NCBI GenBank assembly: GCA_020444265.1
Contig: JAHLLH010000003.1
Span: 62,001-126,000, forward strand
Length of the DNA: 64,000 nucleotides
Direction: 5' to 3'
DNA from: a bacterium
Lineage (GTDB): Bacteria > Electryoneota > Electryoneia > Electryoneales > Electryoneaceae
A model generated the notes under the pieces. The model saw nothing but the letters and a program-made list of their open reading frames with translations, was not told the origin of the DNA and searched no databases. The position numbers and the translations under genes were made by a program. Position 1 is the first letter of the stretch, and every line of letters starts with the position of its first letter. Shown here in pieces: positions 8,166 to 16,113 of this stretch.

Positions 8166-9254
8166 ATGGAAGGCGTGAAGACAGCACTATACGAGAAACA
8201 TGTGGCGGCCGGCGCAAAACTTGTACCCTTCGCGGGCCACATCATGCCGATCCAGTACCACAGTATTAATGCGGAACACGAACGTGTCCGTACCACCGTC
8301 GGTGTCTTTGATGTCTCCCATATGGGCGAAATCTGGGTCAAAGGCGATCGGGCGATAGACTTTGTCAACAAGGTGACCGTCAACAACGCTACCAAGCTGC
8401 AAGTCAACCAGGCGCAGTATTCGGCCATGCTGTATGAAGATGGCGGGATTATTGACGATCTGATCGTCTACCGCTTCCCGGATCGTATCATGCTGGTCGT
8501 GAATGCAGCCAACCGTGAAAAAGACTTCGAATGGCTACAGAAACATGCTCCGGGCGATGTCATCCTCGATGATGCCAGCGACCGTATGAGCCTGCTCGCG
8601 GTGCAGGGACGTCACGCTAAGGATGTGATCCAGAAGTTGACTGACACCAACCTGGACGAGATAAAATTCTACTGGTTCCGTGACGGAATCGTCGCCGGCC
8701 ACCGTACCATCATCAGCAGCACGGGGTACACGGGTGAAGCAGGCTTCGAGCTGTATGTGGACAATGAGAACGCTGCCTCACTCTGGGATGCCATCTTCGA
8801 AGCGGGCAAGGAATTCGACATTGAGCCTGTTGGCCTCGGAGCACGTGACACCTTGCGACTCGAGATGAAGTTCGCGCTGTACGGCAATGATATTGACAAG
8901 ACGACCAACCCGATCGAAGCTGGCTTAGGCTGGATCACCAAGGTCAACAAGGGCGAGTTTGTCGGTCGTGATGCGATCCTCGAGGTCAAGAGCAAGGGGC
9001 TTACTCGCAAGCTGATTGGCTTCGAAATCGAAGGCAAAGCGATCCCTCGTCACGAGTACAAATGTTTCCAGGGTGATGCGGAAATCGGGCATGTCACCAG
9101 CGGCTGCTGGTCCCCGAGCCTTGATAAAGGCATTGGCATGGCTTACCTCGAAACCGAGTTTGCGCAGGTTGGGACTCGGTTCGAAGTGGAGATTCGCAAC
9201 AAGCGAGTCGCGGCCCATGTGGTCGAAACTCCCTTCTACAACCGACCGTACTGA
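8166..9254 (+). CDS. gcvT: Aminomethyltransferase, glycine cleavage T protein
   Basis: Transfers the aminomethyl carbon of glycine to tetrahydrofolate in the glycine cleavage system, releasing ammonia. The 362 residues are a full T protein: PFAGHIMPIQYHSINAEHE, VFDVSHMGEIWVKG, then GYTGEAGFELYV and GLGARDTLRLEMKFALYGND with the catalytic Asp in the RDTLRLE stretch. I start it at ATG 8166, which has a near-perfect AGGAGG 9 bases upstream, not at 8112. gcvH and gcvP are not in the window. A terminator follows 30 bases after the stop. Confidence 0.95.
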   Translation: MEGVKTALYEKHVAAGAKLVPFAGHIMPIQYHSINAEHERVRTTVGVFDVSHMGEIWVKGDRAIDFVNKVTVNNATKLQVNQAQYSAMLYEDGGIIDDLIVYRFPDRIMLVVNAANREKDFEWLQKHAPGDVILDDASDRMSLLAVQGRHAKDVIQKLTDTNLDEIKFYWFRDGIVAGHRTIISSTGYTGEAGFELYVDNENAASLWDAIFEAGKEFDIEPVGLGARDTLRLEMKFALYGNDIDKTTNPIEAGLGWITKVNKGEFVGRDAILEVKSKGLTRKLIGFEIEGKAIPRHEYKCFQGDAEIGHVTSGCWSPSLDKGIGMAYLETEFAQVGTRFEVEIRNKRVAAHVVETPFYNRPY

Positions 9255-9284
9255 TTGATTAGAGCTTCATTCCATAGATGGGCA

Positions 9285-9312
9285 ACCCGGGGCTTCAGCC
9301 CCGGGTTTCTTC
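9285..9312 (+). terminator. Rho-independent terminator after gcvT
   Basis: The 10-bp perfect stem ACCCGGGGCT / AGCCCCGGGT has a two-base loop and is followed by TTCTTC. It has the same tail (GGGTTTCTTCG) as the terminator after rpe. Confidence 0.85.
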
Positions 9313-9498
9313 GTTGCGAGCTGTTTGTTCAGCTTGACTTGGGTGGTCCTGGCAGTCCCCTGCCGAGACCCACTCCCAGGTTGTGAGGAATCAAGCTGGG
9401 AATGATCCGAGTTCCCCTCTCCGTACCGAACCCCGGAGCACGGCAAAAGAGGGTTCCTCGCCCTATATTCCATGTGCACGGCAATTCTGGAGACGTTG

Positions 9499-10497
9499 AT
9501 GCACCTCCCGATGCTGCACATCTCAAATCGTGAGCCGATGCCGACCTTTGATGATGACCCGCTTCACCTGGGAACCATCGAGGGACGTGACCTCATTCCC
9601 TGGCTTGCTGATCCAGTCGAAGCGATCCGTCGCGCTGAGAAGCGCATTCCGATCCTCGATGTGGCATCGCTCAGCCTGGCAGCAATCGGCAGCGAGATCA
9701 CCTACTTCGCTGTCCTGGGCGGTATGTTCAGTGCGTACAACCGTGAGGATGCTCTCTCCTTTGCAGCTGTGATTGTCCCCTCGGTTGCGATCAACCAGCT
9801 TGTAAAAGCGCGTTTCAAATTCCCGCGTCCCCCTCGTGTCGCGCAGCATCCCTGGGCTTATATCGCCCCCGGCGATTTCACCTTCCCCAGCGGGCATGCC
9901 CAGAATGCAGTCGTACTCGGCATGTTCGTCGCATACAAGGCACGGAAAGGGTGGCTGCGAGTCCTCGGGGTGACCTTGGCGACCGCGGTTCCGCTGTCAA
10001 GGATCTATCTCGGTGTGCATTATCCGCGTGACGTGATCACCGGAGTTTTGTTGGGATTGGGGACCGTCGCTGGTGTGAAGGTGCTCAAGAAACCCTTCCG
10101 CAGGTGGTGGGATGATGCTCCTCGTGGTCCTCGCGGCTTCACCCTGGCCTTCGCCTTCAGCATCGCCGGCTTGTTGACGGGTACTCCCCTCGCCGCATTT
10201 CCACTTGGAGTGGGCGGTGGGTTTGCTGTCGGCCATGACCTGTCTGGTAGCACGAGATTTAAACTGGATACTCCGAGTCCTCGTGGACGAATCGCGCAGG
10301 GTGCGATAGGGGTAGGAGTGATTCTCGGTGCCGGCTATGCAATTCGACCCCTGCTGAAAAGAGAAACTCCGATGGCGGCTGTGCTTGGTGGCAACTTGCT
10401 AGGTGTCGCCCTGACGTTCGGGGCACCTTTTGTAACGAGCCTGGCACGACGGGTGAAGTATTGGCGGAAACGAAAGAAGAAACGGGTTCGACGTTGA
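9499..10497 (+). CDS. PAP2-family membrane phosphatase
   Basis: Lipid-phosphatase fold: removes phosphate from a lipid such as phosphatidic acid or undecaprenyl diphosphate. The three catalytic motifs are intact: KARFKFPRP (KxxxxxxRP), FPSGHAQ (PSGH) and SRIYLGVHYPRDV (SRxxxxxHxxxD). Several hydrophobic helices surround them, and a C-terminal extension of about 100 residues is also hydrophobic and ends in a basic tail (RRVKYWRKRKKKRVRR). I start at ATG 9499, seven bases after TGGAG; an in-frame ATG at 9472 is less well placed. The substrate cannot be told from the sequence. Confidence 0.85.
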   Translation: MHLPMLHISNREPMPTFDDDPLHLGTIEGRDLIPWLADPVEAIRRAEKRIPILDVASLSLAAIGSEITYFAVLGGMFSAYNREDALSFAAVIVPSVAINQLVKARFKFPRPPRVAQHPWAYIAPGDFTFPSGHAQNAVVLGMFVAYKARKGWLRVLGVTLATAVPLSRIYLGVHYPRDVITGVLLGLGTVAGVKVLKKPFRRWWDDAPRGPRGFTLAFAFSIAGLLTGTPLAAFPLGVGGGFAVGHDLSGSTRFKLDTPSPRGRIAQGAIGVGVILGAGYAIRPLLKRETPMAAVLGGNLLGVALTFGAPFVTSLARRVKYWRKRKKKRVRR

Positions 10498-10514
10498 CCC
10501 GGAGCGATCATAGA

Positions 10515-10543
10515 GGGCACCCATTCCGGTGCCCGCCATTCTT
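10515..10543 (+). terminator. Probable terminator after the PAP2 gene
   Basis: The 7-bp stem GGGCACC / GGTGCCC has a six-base loop. A weak T-rich tail (ATTCTTT) comes after a short GCC spacer. The HD-domain gene starts 19 bases later. Confidence 0.5.
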
Positions 10544-10561
10544 TAGAAAAGGAACCTTCCC

Positions 10562-11104
10562 ATGCGTGAACGTCTTCTGGACTTGATTCCCGAGTTCAAT
10601 GAGATTCGTGACGAGGAGCTGCGCACGAACGTGATCAATTGCTGGACCGATGCGATGGAGCGTGGCGGCTGGAACCCGGATCAGCTCGCGAAATTCCCTT
10701 TCAGCCTGCTGATCGAAGGGCTGGAAGTGAGCTTCCTCGAACATATCCGTGCCTGTGCCAAGATGAGCGCATCAATCCATGACCTGCTGATCGATCACTA
10801 TGGCTCCAAGTTGAGCCTGAATCGTGATCACCTGATGGCAGGTGCCTTGATCGCGGATGTCGGCAAGCTGCTGGAATATCGACCGGATGAGACGGCCGGT
10901 GCGGCGAAGGCCGAGCATGGCAATTTCCTGCGTCATCCCTTCAGCAGTGTTGGCCTCGGCTGGAAGCAGAATCTGCCTGATGAGGTTCTGCACATCGCAG
11001 CTGTCCACAGCAAGGAAGGCGCCGGGTTTAAAAGGACCCCGGAAGCAATTATTTTTCACCATGCAGACTTTATTGACTTCCAGGTTTTTGGTGGTGGGTA
11101 CTAA
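10562..11104 (+). CDS. HD-fold protein with altered catalytic doublet
   Basis: The 180-residue protein resembles small bacterial HD-domain phosphohydrolases: H61 in the FLEHIRACAKM helix, LMAGALIADVGKLLEY, FLRHPFSSVGLG, HIAAVHSKEG and PEAIIFHHADFIDF are in the usual order. In the family the fourth segment normally reads HDVGKLLE; here it is ADVGKLLE (residues 98-99), so the His of the HD doublet is Ala while the Asp stays. Metal binding may therefore be altered. Substrate unknown. ATG 10562 follows AAGGAA. A terminator follows the gene. Confidence 0.7.
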   Translation: MRERLLDLIPEFNEIRDEELRTNVINCWTDAMERGGWNPDQLAKFPFSLLIEGLEVSFLEHIRACAKMSASIHDLLIDHYGSKLSLNRDHLMAGALIADVGKLLEYRPDETAGAAKAEHGNFLRHPFSSVGLGWKQNLPDEVLHIAAVHSKEGAGFKRTPEAIIFHHADFIDFQVFGGGY

Positions 11105-11122
11105 ACAGTAAAACGTCAATTG

Positions 11123-11161
11123 CGGGCGGATTCCGCGCGGGGGTCCGCCCGATTTTTTTTT
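11123..11161 (+). terminator. Rho-independent terminator after the HD gene
   Basis: An 8-bp stem, CGGGCGGA with TCCGCCCG, closes a GC-rich loop and is followed by a run of nine T. It lies 18 bases past the stop of the HD-domain gene. Confidence 0.85.
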
Positions 11162-11285
11162 CGTCTCTCTGGAGTCCCCCAGTGGCCCAGGCTCTTGATC
11201 TCAGGTTCCCTCCGCCCTAAGTTTACGCGCTGTCGAAACGGCCCCATCGGTTGCCGGTACCGTTTTAGCTGACAAGCGATCACGA

Positions 11286-11358
11286 GCGCCATTAGCTCAA
11301 TTGGTAGAGCAGCGGACTCTTAATCCGTTGGTTCGGGGTTCGAGTCCCTGATGGCGCA
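11286..11358 (+). tRNA. tRNA-Lys (anticodon CTT), island integration site
   Basis: A full cloverleaf can be drawn: acceptor stem GCGCCAT / ATGGCGC, D-arm TAGCTCAATTGGTAGAGCA, anticodon loop with CTT (CTCTTAA) and T-arm GGTTCGAGTCCC-like, discriminator A. The anticodon CTT reads AAG (lysine). The bases after the discriminator are CT, not CCA, so the 3' end must be added by tRNA nucleotidyltransferase. The 3' half, from the anticodon loop on, is the left copy of a 43-bp repeat whose right copy (47365-47407) is followed by CA, giving CCA. The 3' half seen here is therefore island-derived. Confidence 0.95.
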
Positions 11359-11359
11359 C
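11317..11359 (+). repeat. attL: 43-bp direct repeat, left copy
   Basis: It begins CTCTTAATCCGTTGG and ends TGATGGCGCAC, and is identical over 43 bases to 47365-47407. It spans the anticodon loop, T-arm, acceptor 3' strand and discriminator of the tRNA. It is the left product of site-specific recombination. Confidence 0.95.
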
Positions 11360-11368
11360 TGGAAAAAC

Positions 11369-11399
11369 AAGGGGTTACGCTGAAAAGCGTGACCCCTTT
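11369..11399 (+). terminator. Terminator behind the rebuilt tRNA-Lys
   Basis: A 13-bp stem (AAGGGGTTACGCT with AGCGTGACCCCTT, one T-G pair) has a GAAA loop and is followed by TTTG. It lies inside the island, so the element supplies a new terminator for the tRNA it split from its own. Confidence 0.75.
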
Positions 11400-11417
11400 G
11401 TCGTCTATTTTGCCCGT

Positions 11418-11440
11418 GAGGTACACTTTAGGTACACATG
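11418..11440 (+). repeat. GGTACAC repeats near the left island end
   Basis: GAGGTACACT is followed after two bases by AGGTACAC, giving two GGTACAC units 13 bases apart between attL and the integrase. The same 10-mer GAGGTACACT occurs at 31745-31754 and at 47238-47247 near the right end. They are candidate integrase arm-binding or excisionase sites. Confidence 0.45.
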
Positions 11441-11504
11441 ACCTCTGTTTTCCGTATATTAGCTCTATACCTATGGCATCATTTACCAAGTGCGGAGGTG
11501 GGCT

Positions 11505-12548
11505 ATGGCGACCATCCAGAAGCGAGTCCTAAAGGACGGTACCATCAGGTATAGAGCTATCGTGCGGATCCGAGGCACCTCGCGCCAGGAGATGACGTTC
11601 GACCGGAAGACGGACGCCAAGAACTGGGCGAACAAGATCGAGACTGAAATCCGTGACGGCAAAGTCATCCTTACCTCTCAGGCCAGCCGTCACACCTTTG
11701 GCGAACTCATCGACAGGTATACCGAGTCCATCCTTCCCAGGAAAAAGAGCAGCAAGGATCAGAAGAGGCATCTGGATTGGTGGAAGACAGAACTCGGTGA
11801 TCGTTTCCTCTGCAATATCACTCCATCGCTCCTCGCAGAATACCGCGACTCTCTGCTGAAAGGTGGACGGTCGAAGTCCACCGCCAATCGCTATCTCGCT
11901 TCCCTCGGTCATCCCTTCACGATTGCCATCCGTGAGTGGGGGTGGGTCTCGGACCATCCTGTACATAAAATCTCCAAGCTACCCGAGCCACGCGGGCGTA
12001 TCCGGTTCCTGTCGAAGGAGGAGCTGAAGAAGCTCGTCGAAGCCTGCAAGAACCAGAAAAACCCTGACCTGTTGCACAGCGTGGTGCTGTCGCTGGCCAC
12101 CGGTGCCCGTCAAGCTGAAATCTTCGGACTCGAATGGGAACGTGTAGATCTCGAGAAGGGACGGCTCACATTCACCGAGACGAAGAACAAGGAGATAAGG
12201 ACGGTCCCCATACGCGGATATGCACTCGAGTTGATACGCGAGCGAGGGAGGGTCCAGAGGTTGGATACGGATCTGGTGTTCCCAGGCCGTAAGCTTCCGA
12301 CGAAACCGGTATCAGTCAGGGGAGCATTTGAGAATGCTCTGGAGGAAGCAGGTATAGAGGACTTTCGCTGGCATGATCTCCGCCATACCGCCGCTTCGTA
12401 CCTTGCGATGGACGGGGCCAATGCTTCAACTATCGCTGCGGTGCTGGGTCACAAAACGCTGGCGATGGTGAAACGATATGCTCATCTCAGCGAAGACAGC
12501 CTGGGACTGCAGATCGAGTCGATGAACAAGTCACTATTTGGAGGGTAG
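11505..12548 (+). CDS. int: Tyrosine recombinase/integrase of the island
   Basis: Site-specific recombinase that inserts and, with an excisionase, removes the island at tRNA-Lys. The 347-residue protein has an N-terminal arm-binding part (IQKRVLKDGTIRYRAIVR), a SAM-like core-binding domain (FGELIDRYTESILP) and a catalytic domain. Catalytic residues are visible as the Arg of ATGARQAEI, the Lys of ETKNKEIR, HDLRH (His and Arg), the His of LGHKTLAM and the nucleophilic Tyr in KRYAHLS. ATG 11505 sits seven bases after GGAGG; a GTG at 11490 is in frame but lacks a site. It lies 147 bases from the tRNA, the usual place. Confidence 0.95.
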   Translation: MATIQKRVLKDGTIRYRAIVRIRGTSRQEMTFDRKTDAKNWANKIETEIRDGKVILTSQASRHTFGELIDRYTESILPRKKSSKDQKRHLDWWKTELGDRFLCNITPSLLAEYRDSLLKGGRSKSTANRYLASLGHPFTIAIREWGWVSDHPVHKISKLPEPRGRIRFLSKEELKKLVEACKNQKNPDLLHSVVLSLATGARQAEIFGLEWERVDLEKGRLTFTETKNKEIRTVPIRGYALELIRERGRVQRLDTDLVFPGRKLPTKPVSVRGAFENALEEAGIEDFRWHDLRHTAASYLAMDGANASTIAAVLGHKTLAMVKRYAHLSEDSLGLQIESMNKSLFGG

Positions 12549-12553
12549 GGAAC

Positions 12554-13036
12554 ATGCCAGAACATGTCTATGATCCTAGCCTCTCTGATGCGGAAAACCA
12601 CTTCCTACTTTTCAAATCACAGGCAGAGGACGGACAGACAGAGGCTGCAAGGCAGATGCTTGCCTTACTCTATCCATACTTGGGCGAGACGTTTCAGACG
12701 CCTCCACCAGTAATTAAAGACTGGATAAGAGAGTCCCTAAATCGGTTAATCCGTGGCGAAAGAGCCGGTAGAGTACTTCTCTTAGAGCGTGGTAGAGGTC
12801 AGCATGATAAAAGCGAGCTGACGACGAAGCACTTCCAATATGCACTTCGTATTTGGAATGAAACGAAGGATAACAATCGAACTGTAGAGGACGTGATAAC
12901 TGAAATCGACGCAGAAGAAACAGAGAAGTGGGCTAATGGCAAGCATCCGCGAGGGGAGGGACTCAAAAGAACAAGACTGAATGAGATATGGCGAGCTTAC
13001 AAACCCATTTTCGAAGATTTCTATTCATCCAGCTAA
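12554..13036 (+). CDS. Island protein of unknown function
   Basis: The 160-residue hydrophilic protein starts five bases after the integrase, so it is probably co-transcribed with it. No family is recognised. The sequence is rich in charged residues and predicted helix (SDAENHFLLFKSQAEDGQTEAARQ is cut here to its flavour: acidic, Gln-rich), with no signal peptide or membrane segment. The C-terminal part GEGLKRTRLNEIWRAYKPI is basic and could touch DNA or a partner. Codon use is more AT-rich than in the core genes. Confidence 0.65.
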   Translation: MPEHVYDPSLSDAENHFLLFKSQAEDGQTEAARQMLALLYPYLGETFQTPPPVIKDWIRESLNRLIRGERAGRVLLLERGRGQHDKSELTTKHFQYALRIWNETKDNNRTVEDVITEIDAEETEKWANGKHPRGEGLKRTRLNEIWRAYKPIFEDFYSSS

Positions 13037-13084
13037 ATAGTCGCATTTAAGCGTTAAACAAATAGAACCCTTCTCTCCTACGTT

Positions 13085-13114
13085 GCCCTCCACAGACGTG
13101 ATCTGTCGGAGGGC
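13085..13114 (+). promoter_or_regulatory. Hairpin that covers the ribosome site of the excisionase-like gene
   Basis: GCCCTCCACAGA pairs with TCTGT-C-GGAGGGC (12 bp, one bulged C, CGTGA loop). The right arm contains GGAGGG, the only good ribosome-binding site of the gene that starts at 13121, seven bases further on. The structure could hide that site, or act as a weak terminator for the integrase transcript; the tail TTATTC is only partly T-rich. Confidence 0.6.
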
Positions 13115-13120
13115 TTATTC

Positions 13121-13345
13121 ATGGAAAATACCAGGCACCCAAAACGATTGATACCACTCACCATGTGGCCGCGATACCACCCTTGGCCGACGGTCAGTTC
13201 TCTCCGTCATTTTGTGTTCAACGAGCACGAAAACGGGTTTGATCGAGTCCTCCGCCGTGTTGGGCGTCGAGTCCTAATTGACGAACAAGCCTTCTTCGAA
13301 TGGGTAGAGAAACAGAATCAACGGGATGTGGACTATCAGATGTAG
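13121..13345 (+). CDS. Excisionase-like helix-turn-helix protein
   Basis: The 74-residue protein reads LTMWPRYHPWPTVSSLRHF, then NGFDRVLRRVGRRVLIDEQAFFEWV. This is the pattern of small winged-helix/AlpA-like proteins of integrative elements: a tryptophan-rich start, a recognition helix near SSLRHF, and a basic wing RRVGRRVLID. Such proteins act as recombination directionality factors or transcription activators. Its size and its place next to the integrase support this role; DNA binding is inferred. Its ribosome site lies inside a hairpin (13085-13114). Confidence 0.65.
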   Translation: MENTRHPKRLIPLTMWPRYHPWPTVSSLRHFVFNEHENGFDRVLRRVGRRVLIDEQAFFEWVEKQNQRDVDYQM

Positions 13346-13547
13346 AAAAGGAGAGGAATAGATATAGATGAAAATACGTTTTCGATTCCTTCCTAAGTGA
13401 AGGTGGAGGATTTCGCGCCTAACGATGCTTGATAGGCAGAGATAGGCGATTCTCGAAAATTTTCAGGATTGTGGTCAAATCGAACTGGCTGTAGATGATG
13501 TAGATCTACAACTGGTTTTTCGTTGGTGACAAAACATGGAGTGAAAC

Positions 13548-14720
13548 ATGAGAAACGTACTTGTTCTTGGCGCTGGGAAACTGGGTGTGGCTGTTGCCTA
13601 TACCTTGGTCGACGAAAATCGAATCCGTCTATTGGAGAAGGATGCGGACACCCTTGAAAGGAAGCTAGCGATGGATGGGCTTGGTTCCTGTGAGGGCATT
13701 GTATTGGATGTTGCAAATAAAAAGAAGGTGATGGAGCACTTAAAGTGGGCAGATATTGCAGTCTTTGCCGTTGATGCTAGCCTCAATCTCGATTTGACAC
13801 GATGGTGCATCGAGGCTGGGTGCCATGCTATTGACTTCGGAGGAAATGAACAAATAGCAATTGAACAGCGGCTATACGATCCCCTAGCGTCGAAGGCAGG
13901 AGTGACGATTATCCCTGAGGTTTCTTTCCTTCCAGGCCTTGCTAGTTTTTTCATCTCCGATGGGATTTCAGAGCTCGATATCCCAGAGTCTGCGACAGTC
14001 TTTTTCGGTTGTCTACCAACTGAACCGATAGCACCACTTAATTTTGGACTGTATGATGCACCAGAGAGGATCGCAAAGGAGTATGTGGGCACAGTCAAGA
14101 CCCTGTGTGGTGGGGGAGTCATGATGTCGTCGCCTTATTTAGGTTCAACCAAATGCTTCCAACTAGGGCACGACATTTATGAGGCTTTTCTAGCGGGTGG
14201 GGCTTTTGCTACTCTGGCAGAGAAGTTCGAAGGCAAGCTTGAGACTCTAGAAAGCAGAGCGATAAGATTCAAAGGTCATCTAGCAGAAATCGAAAAAATG
14301 CCTTGTATCCAATCGGTGGGTGAATTTCCACTTGATGAATCAGATTCACTTGTTGCTGAGTTAGCCGGTCACCTGGCAGAATCGCTCCCAAGTAAGTATG
14401 AAGATTATATTATGCTACTTGTCAGTGTTGAAGGGAAATCAGGTGGATTTTCCAAACGGATATACTATCAAATGACGGATAATGAAAAGAATGATTCCTA
14501 CTATGGATCTGTGTATGAATCTGTACTAGCCTCCATAGTAGGTAGCATCATCGAACGAATTCTTACCGGGAGGACGTCCCGTTCAGGAGTCTATGGAATG
14601 GAGTCTGTTGATGATCGTACAGCGCTTGCTGAGGATTTCAGCCGGTGGCGATTATGCGTCCTAAAGACGATAGCTCAACCAGAGTGGGGTCACACCGTCG
14701 CACTAGATATTGTTGATTAA
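13548..14720 (+). CDS. Saccharopine-dehydrogenase-like oxidoreductase
   Basis: The 390-residue protein starts with a Rossmann nucleotide-binding loop, VLVLGAGKLGVAVAYTL (GxGxxG type), followed by the acidic-end strand RIRLLEKDADTL and VLDVANKKKVMEHLKWADIAVFAVD. The GCHAIDFGGN segment and the PEVSFLPGLASFF segment match saccharopine dehydrogenase/carboxynorspermidine synthase relatives. It probably reduces or oxidises an amino-acid-like imine with NAD(P)H, but the substrate is not known. It stands alone in the island, has its own terminator, and no lysine- or polyamine-pathway partner is near. Confidence 0.72.
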   Translation: MRNVLVLGAGKLGVAVAYTLVDENRIRLLEKDADTLERKLAMDGLGSCEGIVLDVANKKKVMEHLKWADIAVFAVDASLNLDLTRWCIEAGCHAIDFGGNEQIAIEQRLYDPLASKAGVTIIPEVSFLPGLASFFISDGISELDIPESATVFFGCLPTEPIAPLNFGLYDAPERIAKEYVGTVKTLCGGGVMMSSPYLGSTKCFQLGHDIYEAFLAGGAFATLAEKFEGKLETLESRAIRFKGHLAEIEKMPCIQSVGEFPLDESDSLVAELAGHLAESLPSKYEDYIMLLVSVEGKSGGFSKRIYYQMTDNEKNDSYYGSVYESVLASIVGSIIERILTGRTSRSGVYGMESVDDRTALAEDFSRWRLCVLKTIAQPEWGHTVALDIVD

Positions 14721-14793
14721 TGTTAATATCCCCTGGATGAGCGGTGAACAATAGGATATTGAGGTAGCTGCTCAGGGATAGAAAGATATACTA

Positions 14794-14830
14794 GCGGGAA
14801 ATGGCGAATAGCCTTTCCCGCCTGTCTTTT
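14794..14830 (+). terminator. Rho-independent terminator after the oxidoreductase gene
   Basis: The 8-bp stem GCGGGAAA / TTTCCCGC has a 12-base loop and is followed by CTGTCTTTT. It lies 73 bases after the stop of the saccharopine-dehydrogenase-like gene. Confidence 0.75.
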
Positions 14831-14843
14831 GGGGCCGACAGGA

Positions 14844-15020
14844 ATGCAGGACCATAGCAACACGGAAGTGGCTTGGGGAGCGTGGTTCTATACTATGGGG
14901 TACGAACGCAAATACCCCTCATCACTCGAAGAGAGGTGGCCAGTCGGCCCATCGCAGGACACCAGCCCACTGTGGCTCGAGATGGCGAGGGTTCTCGTGA
15001 GAAGAGAAGAAGAGAGGTGA
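14844..15020 (+). CDS. Small island protein upstream of the Rep-like gene
   Basis: The 58-residue product begins MQDHSNTEVAWGAWFYTM and is polar, Trp-rich at the start and basic at the end. No family is recognised. It is probably real because its stop lies only three bases before the next ATG, whose ribosome site (GAGAGGTGA) overlaps the end of this gene. I prefer ATG 14844; a TTG at 14829 is in frame. It may be a regulator or accessory factor of the following gene. Confidence 0.45.
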   Translation: MQDHSNTEVAWGAWFYTMGYERKYPSSLEERWPVGPSQDTSPLWLEMARVLVRREEER

Positions 15021-15023
15021 GTC

Positions 15024-16043
15024 ATGAAACTCACGCGGAAGAGAGATGAGGGGCTCAAGCTGCGCAACAAGCTCTACAGGTCCAAGCCAGAGTCTATCGC
15101 CGTAGGACTAGACAGGATCAAGATCTCAGTTCCTGTGGACAGGCGGCTAATAACCTGGAACCCGAAACGCACCCAGCCCCGGTATAGGGTTATTCGGAGG
15201 GCGGATGGGGGTATCACATCGAAGCGTGAGGTAAGCTACAAGTGCTGGAAGCATGATGACCACTTACGCTTGCTCTATAACAAGAGCGGCTACCTGATTG
15301 TCGACTTTGAACCTGACCACCAGGGAGTGCGTGAGGGGACAGATCTCCTGCCTTTTCACATGTGGGCGGAGGTGTGGAAAACCGTCAAGGAAACAGTTGA
15401 GAAGGCGCTGCAGGCTCCTGGGCTATTTGCAAGTAATACCGTGAACCTCAGTTACTGTGAAATAGCGTTCGACATTTTTCTGCCTTTCGATCCGGGCACT
15501 CTGATACACAGCATGAATGGGATGCCAGTCTCCAAACGATTCTCTGTGATATCGAGTTTCAATGAGAATAAAAATGTAAAGAGGGAGACCAAATCGAGAA
15601 GACGGACGGCAACTCTCTACCACCGCGTGGAGAAGAGCGGTGGCTATCCTGTGGCGCGGCTGGAGTTCCGCCTGAAATCCAAGACTCTCAAGTATGCGCT
15701 GCGGATTGACAGGAGTATAAACGATCAGGCAACAGCATTGAGCAGCCGCAATCGAATGGACCACTGTTTATTGAGTTGCCTCAAGTCCGCTTACATTTAC
15801 CCTGGGACCCTGATTCTGCCTTACAGTTTCGCAATCTTGGACGTAGCAAACGCCACAATAGCAGCGCGACTGGAGCGGTATGAGGAGTGGCCGGATGATA
15901 AGAAATACAGGTACTACGTCAACAGGCTGAGGAGAGTTGAGCAGGTCGTGGTTGGTACCTCACGCACCACATCAGTTGTTGGAATCGCGGGGCTGTACGA
16001 AGCCATGATCCAAGCGTACGATGAGGCGTGGTGCAGGATGTAA
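15024..16043 (+). CDS. Possible replication-initiation-like protein
   Basis: The 339-residue soluble, basic protein has an N-terminal part with VGLDRIKISVPVDRR and a middle part with LYHRVEKSGGYPVARLEFRLKSK. This order, a strand-rich start and a later (V)ARLEFRLKSK strand, is reminiscent of phage or plasmid Rep proteins of the Rep_trans/filamentous-phage gene II kind, in which a Tyr nucleotidyl transferase acts on an origin. I do not see an undisputed HUH or catalytic-Tyr motif, so this is a suggestion from memory only. It forms a two-gene unit with the small gene at 14844. If right, the element may replicate after excision. Confidence 0.4.
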   Translation: MKLTRKRDEGLKLRNKLYRSKPESIAVGLDRIKISVPVDRRLITWNPKRTQPRYRVIRRADGGITSKREVSYKCWKHDDHLRLLYNKSGYLIVDFEPDHQGVREGTDLLPFHMWAEVWKTVKETVEKALQAPGLFASNTVNLSYCEIAFDIFLPFDPGTLIHSMNGMPVSKRFSVISSFNENKNVKRETKSRRRTATLYHRVEKSGGYPVARLEFRLKSKTLKYALRIDRSINDQATALSSRNRMDHCLLSCLKSAYIYPGTLILPYSFAILDVANATIAARLERYEEWPDDKKYRYYVNRLRRVEQVVVGTSRTTSVVGIAGLYEAMIQAYDEAWCRM

Positions 16044-16113
16044 AGGATGATCCCCTAGTGCAAGTATATTACAGGAGTTCATTCTCCGTCGCCTGGTAAA
16101 GCCAATAGGGACC

